Source of the DNA: Actinoplanes octamycinicus
GTDB lineage: Bacteria; Actinomycetota; Actinomycetes; Mycobacteriales; Micromonosporaceae
Assembly: GCF_014205225.1 (NCBI RefSeq)
Contig: NZ_JACHNB010000001.1
Coordinates: forward strand, 7,793,501 to 7,857,500
Direction of reading: 5' to 3'
Length of the DNA stretch: 64,000 nt
The notes under the pieces: model-generated
The model's database searches: none
What the model was told of the DNA's origin: nothing
Seen by the model: the letters and a program-made list of their open reading frames with translations, nothing else
Part shown: one piece after another, positions 16,390 to 23,790 of the stretch
Layout of the letters: each line of letters opens with the position of its first letter
Numbering within the stretch: position 1 is the stretch's first letter
Made by a program: the position numbers and the translations under genes

Positions 16390-17559
16390 CTACGGCAGGA
16401 AGACGGCGCGGACGCAGTCGTCCTCCTTCTCCTTGAACAGGCGGTAGCCCTCCGGCGCCCGGTCCAGCGGCAGCACGTGCGTGGCCAGGTGCTCGGTCAC
16501 CAGCTCGCCCTTGGCCATCCGGTCCAGCAGCATCGGGATGTAGCGCTGCCCGTGCATCTGCGCGCCGCGTACCGTCAAGCCCTTGTTCATCAGGGCGCCG
16601 AGCGGGAACTTGTCGACGAAGCCGGCGTAGACGCCGAGGACGAACACCGAGCCGCCCTTGCGGCAGGCGTGGATCGCCTCGCGGACCGCGATCGGCCGGT
16701 CGGTCTGCAGCCGCAGCTGCATCTTGATCTGGTCGTAGGCGAACTGTGGGCCGGGCGCGTGCGCCTCCATGCCGACCGCCTCGATGCAGACGTCCGGTCC
16801 CCGCCCGCCGCTGCGTTCCCGCAGCTCGCCGGCCACGTCGGTCTTCTCGTAGTTCAGTGTCTCCGCGCCGACGTGCTGCTCCACCTGCCGCAGCCGGTTG
16901 TCCAGCCGGTCGATGACGATCACCCGCTCGGCGCCGAGCAGCACCGCGGCCCGGGCGGCCATCTGCCCGACCGCGCCGGCGCCCCAGACCGCGACCACGT
17001 CACCGGGCTTGACCCCGGACAGGTCGGCGCCCATCCAGCCGGTCGACGCCGAGTCGGAGGCGAACAGCGCCCGCTCGTCGCTGACCCCGTCCGGCACGGT
17101 GAACGCGCCGACGTCGGCGAACGGCACCCGGATGTACTCGGCGTGGCTGCCGGCGTTGCCGCCCATCGCGTGCGAGTATCCGAAGCAGCCGCTGGGCGCG
17201 TGCCCCCACAGCGTCTCGGTGATCGCCGGGTTGGTGTTGCCGTTGTCGCACAGCGAGTAGAGCTTCTGGTCGCAGTACCAGCAGTTGCCGCAGGAGATGA
17301 ACGAGGAGACCACCACCCGGTCGCCGACCCGGTGGTTGCGCACGTCCGGCCCGACCTCGATCACCTCGCCGAGGAACTCGTGCCCGATCACGTCGCCCTT
17401 CTCCATGAACGGGATGTAGCCGCCGAGCAGGTGCAGGTCGGAACCGCAGGTCACGGTCCGGGCCACCTTGACGATGATGTCGCCCGGGTTGCGCAGCTGC
17501 GGGTCCGGGACCGTGCCGACGGCGAGCTTGTTGACGCCCTGCCACTGCAACGCCTTCAC
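16390..17559 (-). CDS. Zinc-dependent alcohol dehydrogenase (formaldehyde-dehydrogenase-like)
   Basis: A 389-residue medium-chain dehydrogenase. Catalytic zinc residues are Cys38 (TVTCGSDLH) and His60-Glu61 (GHEF). Four structural-zinc cysteines are Cys90, Cys93, Cys96 and Cys104 (ISCGNCWYCDQKLYSLC). The cofactor loop is VWGAGAVGQMAARAA. The long insert near 255-285 resembles glutathione-independent formaldehyde dehydrogenases. Substrate not provable from sequence. GTG start at 17559 overlaps the preceding membrane protein's TGA (GTGA), so the two are translationally coupled. Confidence 0.9.
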   Translation of the reverse strand: MKALQWQGVNKLAVGTVPDPQLRNPGDIIVKVARTVTCGSDLHLLGGYIPFMEKGDVIGHEFLGEVIEVGPDVRNHRVGDRVVVSSFISCGNCWYCDQKLYSLCDNGNTNPAITETLWGHAPSGCFGYSHAMGGNAGSHAEYIRVPFADVGAFTVPDGVSDERALFASDSASTGWMGADLSGVKPGDVVAVWGAGAVGQMAARAAVLLGAERVIVIDRLDNRLRQVEQHVGAETLNYEKTDVAGELRERSGGRGPDVCIEAVGMEAHAPGPQFAYDQIKMQLRLQTDRPIAVREAIHACRKGGSVFVLGVYAGFVDKFPLGALMNKGLTVRGAQMHGQRYIPMLLDRMAKGELVTEHLATHVLPLDRAPEGYRLFKEKEDDCVRAVFLP

Positions 17560-17996
17560 AGCAGTCCCCCCTCACGGCCGTGCTGGGTGGCCGCCTGCAG
17601 CGGCCGGTTCAGCAGCGTCGGCTCGGTGGTGGCCGGTCCGGACAGCAGCAGCACGTCGCCGGCCTCGATCAGCGAGCGGGTCTCGCGCAGCGCGCGGCGC
17701 ACCTCGCCGTCGCTGACCGGCGAGCCGTCCGGCACCCGCACCGAGATCTCGGTGCCCCGGCCCCCGGGCGCGGCGGCCAGGCCGATCTCCACCCGGTCCG
17801 CGATCTCCCGCAGCGAGCCGGGCAGCTGCGTCGCCTCCAACTCGGCCAGTGGCTTGTAGACGGTCACCACGTGCCGGCGGCGCGGCACGGGCGTGGACGC
17901 GCCTCGCCGGCGGGCCACGGCCACCGCCGCGGCGCCGGCCGCGAGCGGCCCAACGATCAAAAGAGTTTTCTGTGTACGACCCATGGGTCCCCGCAT
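17556..17996 (-). CDS. Membrane-anchored small protein upstream of the alcohol dehydrogenase
   Basis: 146 residues from ATG 17996 (a second ATG at 17984 is equally plausible). One N-terminal membrane helix (TLLIVGPLAAGAAAVAVA) is followed by a soluble domain with LPGSLREIADRVEIGLAAAPGGRGTEISVRV. That block recalls actinobacterial proteins found near polyketide-cyclase/dehydrase-type SRPBCC genes. Function unknown. The four-base overlap with the dehydrogenase start suggests the proteins are made in step. Confidence 0.7.
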   Translation of the reverse strand: MRGPMGRTQKTLLIVGPLAAGAAAVAVARRRGASTPVPRRRHVVTVYKPLAELEATQLPGSLREIADRVEIGLAAAPGGRGTEISVRVPDGSPVSDGEVRRALRETRSLIEAGDVLLLSGPATTEPTLLNRPLQAATQHGREGGLL

Positions 17997-18065
17997 ACCT
18001 CAGGAGGCCCGGGCTAAACGGAGGAGCGGTTTGCGCTTGCCGAGGCGTGGTAAACGGGAAGAACC

Positions 18066-18473
18066 ATGCCGAACTCGTCATACGTCGCCACCGCGGCCCG
18101 CGCCGGATGGGGCTGCGTCCTGCTGCTCGCCCCGGAGTTCGTGCTGCGGATCGGTGGGCGGCCGGCGCCCGGTCCGCTGCTGACCGGGCTCGCGCGGGCG
18201 CTCGGCGCCCGGCACCTCGTCCAGGCGGCCGTCCTCACCGCCTGGCCGAGCCGGGCCGTCGCCGGGGGCGGCGCGGCCGTGGACGTCCTGCACGCGACGA
18301 CCGACCTCTGGTACGCCGCGACGTCCCCGCGCCATCGGCCCGCCGCCCTGCTCGACGCGGCGATCGGCGCCGCTCTGGCCACCGCCGGTGCGGCCGAGGC
18401 CCGGCGGCGGCTCCCGGACCGCGTCGCTCCCCGTCCGCCGCACGTCGGCGCGCGAACCGCGCCCGGTAGGTGA
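18066..18473 (+). CDS. Hypothetical membrane protein, 135 aa
   Basis: ATG at 18066. Three hydrophobic segments (about residues 12-30, 45-62 and 95-115) occur in an Ala/Gly-rich protein with LARALGARHLVQAAVL and VDVLHATTDLWYAA, resembling small actinobacterial integral membrane proteins. It ends four bases before the epimerase start at 18478, so the two are likely co-transcribed. Family not recognised. Confidence 0.65.
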   Translation: MPNSSYVATAARAGWGCVLLLAPEFVLRIGGRPAPGPLLTGLARALGARHLVQAAVLTAWPSRAVAGGGAAVDVLHATTDLWYAATSPRHRPAALLDAAIGAALATAGAAEARRRLPDRVAPRPPHVGARTAPGR

Positions 18474-18477
18474 CGGC

Positions 18478-19503
18478 ATGCGGATCGTGGTGACCGGGGC
18501 GAGCGGCAACATCGGCACCGCCCTGCTGGACCGGCTCGCCGCCCACGACGAGGTCAGCGAGATCGCCGGGATCGCCCGCCGGGTGCCGCCGGTCGACGCC
18601 GGGCCGCCCTACGACCGGGTCGCCTGGCACCGGCTGGACGTGGCCGGTTCGGGCGCCGCCGCTCAGCTGGCCGCGATCTTCCGGGGCGCCGCCGCCGTGG
18701 TGCACCTGGCCTGGCACATCGTCGGCGGCCACGACCGGCGGGCGCAGGCGCGCACCAACCGGGTGGGCTCCACGGCCGTGCTGGCCGCCGCGATCCAGGC
18801 CGGGGTGCCGCAACTGGTCCACCTCTCCTCGGCGGCGGTCTACTCGCCGCGGACCGGGGACGTCGTGGTCCCGGAGAGCTGGCCGCGGCGGGGCTGCGAA
18901 CGGTCCGCCTACAGCCGGGACAAGGTGGCCGTGGAGGACCTGCTGGACCGGGTCGAGGCGGAGCGGCCGGGCCTGCGGATCGCCCGGATCCGGCCGCCCG
19001 CGGTGCTGCAGCCGGCGGCCGCCGGTGACCTGGCCCGGCTGGCGCTGGGCCGGGTGGCGCCGCTGGCCCGGCCGGTCGGCGCGCGGGCGCTGGTGCTGCC
19101 GCTGCCGGCCGGGGCGACCATGCAGGTCGCGGCGGCCCCGGACGTCGCCGACCTGGTGACGCGGGCGGTGCTGGCCCGGGCGGCGGGTCCGTTCAACGTG
19201 GCGGACCCGCCGGTGCTGACCGCCCGGGTGCTGGCCCGGCTGCTCGGTGGGCGGCACCTGCCGGCGCCGCGCCCGGTGGTGCGTGGGCTGCTCGGCGCCG
19301 CGTGGGCGCTGGGGCTGCAACCGCTCGACGCGTCCTGGGCCGACCTGCTGCTGGACACTCCCCTGCTGGACTGTTCCCGGGCCGAGGCCGTGCTGGGCTG
19401 GCGGCCACGGCACGACGCGCGGCTCACGGTGCTGGCGACCCGGCGGGCGATCGCCGGGGGCGTGGGCACGGCGAGCCCGCGGCTGCGCCCGGCCGGCCGC
19501 TGA
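18478..19503 (+). CDS. NAD-dependent epimerase/dehydratase (extended SDR)
   Basis: A 341-residue extended short-chain dehydrogenase. The GASGNIG cofactor loop is at residues 7-13 (RIVVTGASGNIGTALL), VVHLAWHIVGG lies near the ribose site, and VHLSSAAVYSP carries the catalytic Ser. Instead of the usual YxxxK the sequence reads SAYSRDKVAVEDLL, with Tyr and Lys correctly spaced. The C-terminal lobe ends with AEAVLGWRPRHDA, the typical substrate-domain block. Nucleotide-sugar or steroid-like substrate unknown. Confidence 0.85.
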   Translation: MRIVVTGASGNIGTALLDRLAAHDEVSEIAGIARRVPPVDAGPPYDRVAWHRLDVAGSGAAAQLAAIFRGAAAVVHLAWHIVGGHDRRAQARTNRVGSTAVLAAAIQAGVPQLVHLSSAAVYSPRTGDVVVPESWPRRGCERSAYSRDKVAVEDLLDRVEAERPGLRIARIRPPAVLQPAAAGDLARLALGRVAPLARPVGARALVLPLPAGATMQVAAAPDVADLVTRAVLARAAGPFNVADPPVLTARVLARLLGGRHLPAPRPVVRGLLGAAWALGLQPLDASWADLLLDTPLLDCSRAEAVLGWRPRHDARLTVLATRRAIAGGVGTASPRLRPAGR

Positions 19504-19717
19504 GCCGGGGTACCGGAGCGGCACACCCGTGACCGGGCCAACGGCGGTGTCGCGAAGCGGCCAGGCGAGGACGGCGTCGCACAGCACGTGTCAGAAGCGG
19601 CACGCCCCGACCGCGCGAGAAGCCTGCGCACCGACGCCGGCGTGTACCACCGGGTTGAACAGCCCGCTTCCGGCGTACCGAAATCGGATCTTGATCGTGG
19701 TGGTCGCAGAATGAGGC

Positions 19718-20557
19718 ATGGACAGCGCCGAGTGGGACGACTTCGGGCCGTGGATCCGGGAGGTGCGCGGGCCGGATGAGGTGCCGCGGCTGTTCCGCGG
19801 CGCGGGGATCGAGCCGGCGGGCTGCCGGCTGGTGCTGAAGGTGCCGCGGAGCATCGACCGGCGCAACGCCCGGCCGGAGATGGATCTCTACGACCATCTG
19901 ATCGCGGTCGAGGAGGAGACCCTCGCGGTGCTCGGCCGGCGGGACGGCGGTTACGACGCGGTGCGGCTGCCGTTCGATCACATCGTGGCGATCGAGGACA
20001 GCGTCTGCCTGCTCGACGGCCGGCTCGGCCTGCACACCGCGGACGGCGCCGCGGTCGTCATCCCGTACAACGGAGCGTCACGGGCGCCGATCCAGCGGCT
20101 GGCCGGTCTGCTGCGCGGCAGCTATCTGCCGTTCGCCCCGGAGCCGCTGCCACCGGCCGGCCAGCCGGTGCCCTACCTGGGCGGGGTGGAGACCGGGCTG
20201 GTCACCGCCTACCACCGGGTGCTGGCCCGGGAGCCGGAGATGCGGCTGGTCAGCGCGACCGCGCGGCGTCCCGGGCTCCGATCGTCGATCACGCTGAGCG
20301 ACGGCCGGGAGATCCTGATCCTGCATCGGCGGGACTGGTTCGGGCGGGGCGGCGACGACTACTCGGTGGTGGTGACGGTGCTGCCCCGGCCGCGGATCAG
20401 CGGGGCCGAGGTGCGCCCGTTCCCGCGCCGCCGGGGCATCTGCCTGGTGACCGTGCAGGTGGCGGCGGCGCGGCTGCGGTTCCCGGTGCCGGACGGGCCG
20501 GAGCTGGACGCGTTCCTGGCCGCCCTCAGTCACCTGGGACGGCCACCCCTTCCTTGA
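19718..20557 (+). CDS. Hypothetical protein, 279 aa
   Basis: ATG at 19718, 279 residues, soluble and strand-rich. Blocks include GPWIREVRGPDEVPRLFRG, YDHLIAVEEETLAVL, VRLPFDHIVAIEDSVCLLDG and RRDWFGRGGDDYSVVVTVLP. The pattern of alternating strands and FDHIVAIED suggests PH-like or related beta barrels, but I recognise no named family. Its last 32 bases overlap the 3' end of the JmjC-cupin gene on the other strand (20526-20557), a convergent coding overlap. Confidence 0.6.
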   Translation: MDSAEWDDFGPWIREVRGPDEVPRLFRGAGIEPAGCRLVLKVPRSIDRRNARPEMDLYDHLIAVEEETLAVLGRRDGGYDAVRLPFDHIVAIEDSVCLLDGRLGLHTADGAAVVIPYNGASRAPIQRLAGLLRGSYLPFAPEPLPPAGQPVPYLGGVETGLVTAYHRVLAREPEMRLVSATARRPGLRSSITLSDGREILILHRRDWFGRGGDDYSVVVTVLPRPRISGAEVRPFPRRRGICLVTVQVAAARLRFPVPDGPELDAFLAALSHLGRPPLP

Positions 20558-21737
20558 GCAGGCGGCGGGCCAGCACCAGGCGGTCCGCGTCGTCCGGCAG
20601 CGGCAGCTCGCCGACCCGGTGCACCCGCCCGTCGAGGGCCAGGCGCAGCGCCGCCTCGCAGGAGTCCGGAAGCCGCAGACTCCGCCCGTTGAGCCGCAGG
20701 ACCACCTGGTCGCCGGAGCGTTCCAGGGTCCAGCGCAGCCCGGGCCGCAGCCTGATCTCGTGGTGCGGGGTGAGGGCCGCGGCGAAGTCGAGCTGGGCGA
20801 GCGGGCTGAGCGGCGCCGGGCGCGCCTGTGGCCAGGTCCGTTCGCGGAGACGTCCGGCGATCGCCGCCGGGTCCGCGGTGGTCAGCCAGGAGCGGAGCGC
20901 GTCGATGGTCGCGGTGAGCTCGGCGGCGACGGTCTCCGGGTCGGTGAGATCTTTTCCGTACGGCAGGCTCGCCCGCAGCCGGGCGTCGCCGGCCGCCGCC
21001 GTGAGCAGCTCCTCGACCAGGGCGTACCGGGTCAGCCCGCGGATCCCGACGGTCAGGTGCAGCGAGCGGGAGCCCTGCGCGCGGGCCGAGTGCAGCCACC
21101 CGCGTGGCAGGTAGAGCGCGTCGCCGGGGCGCAGCACCACGTCCAGGGCCGGTTCGCCCTCGGCGGTGGCGGCCACCTCGTCGGCGCGCCCGCCCCACGG
21201 CTGCTCCTCCAGCGGATCGGGGAGCACCGGCGGGTGCACGCACCAGCGCTTCTCCCCCTCGGCCTGCAGCACGAAGACGTCGTGGGTGTCGTAGTGGGTG
21301 GCGAAGCCCTGGCTGTCCGGGGGTGTCAGATACGCGTTGACCTGCAGCGGGCGGCACAGTTCGGCGCCCAGCCGGTCGGCCAGGCCGACGATCGGCGGCC
21401 AGAGCCGGTGCAACCCTTGCAGGACCAGGGTGGCGCCGTCCGCGAAGAGGCGCATCACCTGCTCGTCGTGGACCTGGTCGGCGATCTCGGCGCCGGCCCC
21501 GCCACCTCCGGTGTAGCGCTGGTGGGGCAGCACCTTGCCCTGCTTGGCGACCCGCAGGAACGGGGTGCGCAGCCCGCGCCGGCTCAGCAGCTCGTCGACC
21601 GCGGCCGAGGAGAGCAGACCGGTGAAGCCGGCCGGGCCGCCGAGGTCGGCGGCCCGGGACAGCAGGGGCGCCCGCCCCCAGTAGGTGGCCGCGAACTCAT
21701 CCCGGCCGACCGCGACCACCTGGGCGAGCGCGGTCAT
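20526..21737 (-). CDS. JmjC/cupin-fold 2-oxoglutarate oxygenase (ROX-like hydroxylase)
   Basis: A 403-residue cupin-4/JmjC protein of the bacterial ribosomal-oxygenase type (YcfD/ROXA-MINA53-NO66 relatives). Iron ligands are His148 and Asp150 in FATHYDTHDVFVLQ and probably His216 in YLPRGWLHSA. EKRWCVHPP follows the first strand as in that group. The N-terminal third is the entry domain; residues beyond about 250 form the dimerisation and winged-helix-like tail. Known relatives hydroxylate Arg or His side chains on proteins. Its ATG overlaps the stop of the repetitive peptide gene (TGATG, 21735-21739), so the peptide is the natural candidate substrate. Confidence 0.85.
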   Translation of the reverse strand: MTALAQVVAVGRDEFAATYWGRAPLLSRAADLGGPAGFTGLLSSAAVDELLSRRGLRTPFLRVAKQGKVLPHQRYTGGGGAGAEIADQVHDEQVMRLFADGATLVLQGLHRLWPPIVGLADRLGAELCRPLQVNAYLTPPDSQGFATHYDTHDVFVLQAEGEKRWCVHPPVLPDPLEEQPWGGRADEVAATAEGEPALDVVLRPGDALYLPRGWLHSARAQGSRSLHLTVGIRGLTRYALVEELLTAAAGDARLRASLPYGKDLTDPETVAAELTATIDALRSWLTTADPAAIAGRLRERTWPQARPAPLSPLAQLDFAAALTPHHEIRLRPGLRWTLERSGDQVVLRLNGRSLRLPDSCEAALRLALDGRVHRVGELPLPDDADRLVLARRLLKEGVAVPGD

Positions 21738-21997
21738 CAGGCCGCCGGGCCGTCGGCGCCGCCGTCGTGGCCGCCCGGGTTCGCCCCGCCGTCGGCCGGT
21801 CCCTCACCGGAGGCGCCACCGTCGGCGCCGCCGTCCACCGCGTTCGGGTTCGCGCCGCCGTCGGCCGGACCCTCGTTACCCGCGCCGCCGTCCGCGCCGC
21901 CGTCGTGGCCGGTCGGGTTGGCGCCGCCGTCAGCCGGACCTTCGCCGTTCAGGCCGTCCGGGTCGGAGCTGATGATTTCCTGATCACTGAGTCCCAT
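21737..21997 (-). CDS. Repetitive Gly/Ala/Asp-rich small peptide, candidate modified-peptide precursor
   Basis: An 86-residue peptide. An 18-residue leader-like start (MGLSDQEIISSDPDGLNG) is followed by three near-identical 23-residue units, each EGPADGGANP + three variable residues + DGGADG(G/P)A + a short linker. The variable triplets are TGH, NAV and GGH. There is no Cys, Lys, Arg or aromatic residue. Low complexity, leader/repeat layout and translational coupling to a protein hydroxylase suggest a multi-core ribosomal peptide precursor or a hydroxylated structural peptide. This is inference; no known RiPP leader motif is recognised. The STAS gene ends 11 bp upstream. Confidence 0.7.
   Translation of the reverse strand: MGLSDQEIISSDPDGLNGEGPADGGANPTGHDGGADGGAGNEGPADGGANPNAVDGGADGGASGEGPADGGANPGGHDGGADGPAA
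21740..21943 (-). repeat. Three 69-bp tandem coding repeats
   Basis: Residues 19-86 of the peptide gene consist of three units (23, 23 and 22 codons) that keep EGPADGGANP and DGGADG identical while the intervening triplet and linker vary. Conservation of the amino-acid motif with change confined to fixed positions suggests selection on repeated cores rather than neutral expansion. Confidence 0.8.
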
Positions 21998-22008
21998 GCC
22001 CGGAGGAA

Positions 22009-22431
22009 TTACCCAAGAAGATCATCACTAATCCGCGGATCGCCGAAGGTCTCCAGCAGCCGGGTGATCCATAGCAGATCGTGCACGATCCGGCTGGCGT
22101 GGCTGATCGTCAGCGGGCAGCCGGCCCGGGCGGCCCGCTCGTGACAGGTGAGCAGCGTCCGGATCCCGGCCGCGTCGAGGAACCGCAGGCCGCGCGCGTC
22201 GATCGCGATCGGCCGGCCCGGGTGCTCGGCCAGGATGGTGGCGATCGCGTCGTGGAACCGGCCGGTCTCCTCCCGGTCGAGCTCGCCGGTCACGGCCAGC
22301 CGCACCGGCCCGGCCGTCTCGGCGGCCACCCGCCAGGCCAGGTCGTGCGCCGGCGCGGTGGCATCGGATCGGTTCACCGTCGCTCCTGATCTTCCGTGTC
22401 GTGTGCCCGAATTATTCACCTCGCCAGGCAT
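22009..22431 (-). CDS. STAS-domain anti-anti-sigma-like protein
   Basis: 140 residues. The STAS fold starts near residue 40 with GPVRLAVTGELDREETGRFHDAI. It contains IAIDARGLRFLDAAGIRTLLTCHERA, where the strand-loop-helix of anti-anti-sigma factors carries its phosphorylatable serine. The usual D-S-(S/T/A)-G is LDAAGI here, so the target serine is Ala and switching by phosphorylation is doubtful. The first 25 residues may not be translated if a downstream GTG is used. It lies just upstream of the peptide-JmjC pair on the same strand. Confidence 0.8.
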   Translation of the reverse strand: MPGEVNNSGTRHGRSGATVNRSDATAPAHDLAWRVAAETAGPVRLAVTGELDREETGRFHDAIATILAEHPGRPIAIDARGLRFLDAAGIRTLLTCHERAARAGCPLTISHASRIVHDLLWITRLLETFGDPRISDDLLG

Positions 22432-22678
22432 TTCGGCAGGTCACCCGCCGGATCGGCGTCCGGATCACTCGTGGTGTGCGGCAGACCCACCAGGCCGAGC
22501 ACGTGCTGGGCGACGCTGCCGGGTGGCGCGTCGAGCCGCAGCGGGTGGCGCCGGCCGCCGCGCGGCTCGTCGCTGGGGTTGGCCTCCAGCGGGCCGTGCA
22601 CCGCGATCCGGCGCGGCCGGCCGCGCCGGGCTGGCCCAGGAACCATGGTCAGCCCGAGCCGGTGACCCCGCTGGACCG

Positions 22679-23677
22679 TCAGGTGGAGTCGCGGACGATC
22701 AGCTGCATCCGGACGGTGTCCACCACGCCGGCCTCGGCCGGCTCCTCGATCAGCCGGTGCACCAGCGCGGCCAGCTCGCCGGCGCCGCTCAGATCGATCC
22801 GCACCGAGGTGAGGGCGGGCCGCGCGATCCGGCCCGGCAGCAGGTCGTCGGCGCCGGCCACGGCCACCGCGCCGGGCACCTCGAGGCCGACCTCCTGCAG
22901 GGCCCGGACCAGCAGCAGCGCGTAGTCGTCGTTGTAGCCGAAGACGCCGTCGAAGCCGGGCCAGGAGCGGGCCAGGGCGAGCGCGTCGTCCCAGTCGTAG
23001 CGCAGCGGCACCGGGGTGACCTCGACGCCCTGCCCCTCGGCGGCGAGCCGCACCCCGGCCAGCCGCTCGGCGGCGAACGCGTCCAGGCCGCGCTCGCCGG
23101 GCATCAGGACGGCCAGCCGGCGCCGGCCGCGCTCGATCAGGTGCGCGGCGGCCAGCCGGCCCAGCTCCTCCTGCCGGAAGATCAGCGTGTGCGCGCCGGG
23201 GACCGGCTCGCCGCCGGTCGCGATCACCGCCCGCACCCCGGCCGTGTGCAGCAGCTCGACGGCGGCCGGGGTGAGGCCGGGGACCGGCGCCAGCACCGCG
23301 GCCGGCCGCATCTCCGCCCAGGCCCGGGCCACCTCGACCGGGCCGGCGCCCCGGCCGCCGTGCAGGACCAGCGTGTAGCCGTACTCGTGCAGGGCTTGCT
23401 GCAGGTCGTCGAGCCAGTCGCTGACCAGCCGGCCGATCGCCGCCTGGGTGGCCGGCATCAGCACCAGGTTGCTGCGGCCGGCGCGCAGGGCGCGGGCCGC
23501 GGCGTTGCTGACATAGCCCAGCTGCTCGGCGGCGGCGCGGACCCGGGCCCGGGTGGCGTCGCTGACCCGGCCGGGCTCGGTGTCGTTGAGGACGAACGAC
23601 ACGGTGGCGCGCGAGACCCCGGCCAGGCGCGCGACGTCGGCGCTGGTGGCGCGGGCGGGATCGGGGCGTCCGGACAT
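22679..23677 (-). CDS. LacI-family transcriptional regulator
   Basis: About 332 residues from ATG 23677; an upstream GTG at 23695 is an alternative. The LacI helix-turn-helix with hinge is TSADVARLAGVSRATVSFVLND...RVRAAAEQLGYVSNAAARAL (about residues 10-60). It is followed by a periplasmic-binding-like effector domain with FDGVFGYNDDYALLLVRAL and VAVAGADDLLPGRIARPALTSVRIDL. Divergent from the MFS gene, it probably represses that operon through the two palindromes at 23743-23770. Confidence 0.92.
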   Translation of the reverse strand: MSGRPDPARATSADVARLAGVSRATVSFVLNDTEPGRVSDATRARVRAAAEQLGYVSNAAARALRAGRSNLVLMPATQAAIGRLVSDWLDDLQQALHEYGYTLVLHGGRGAGPVEVARAWAEMRPAAVLAPVPGLTPAAVELLHTAGVRAVIATGGEPVPGAHTLIFRQEELGRLAAAHLIERGRRRLAVLMPGERGLDAFAAERLAGVRLAAEGQGVEVTPVPLRYDWDDALALARSWPGFDGVFGYNDDYALLLVRALQEVGLEVPGAVAVAGADDLLPGRIARPALTSVRIDLSGAGELAALVHRLIEEPAEAGVVDTVRMQLIVRDST

Positions 23678-23742
23678 CGTCCGACATCGTGTCACGCCGA
23701 ATCACCTCTGGCGCTCGCGGGTGCCGTCATGCGACCATCGCC

Positions 23743-23770
23743 GTTACACGAGTAACGTTACACGTGTAAC
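23743..23770. promoter_or_regulatory. Two abutting 14-bp palindromes, LacI-type operators
   Basis: GTTACACGAGTAAC (23743-23756, one central mismatch) directly joins GTTACACGTGTAAC (23757-23770, perfect palindrome with a central CG step). They occupy the LacI-MFS divergent promoter region and end 20 bp before the MFS start. Central-CG palindromes of this length are the standard LacI/GalR-family operator type, so they are very likely bound by the adjacent regulator. Confidence 0.8.
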
Positions 23771-23790
23771 CACGATGGGTGGTCTTTTCC

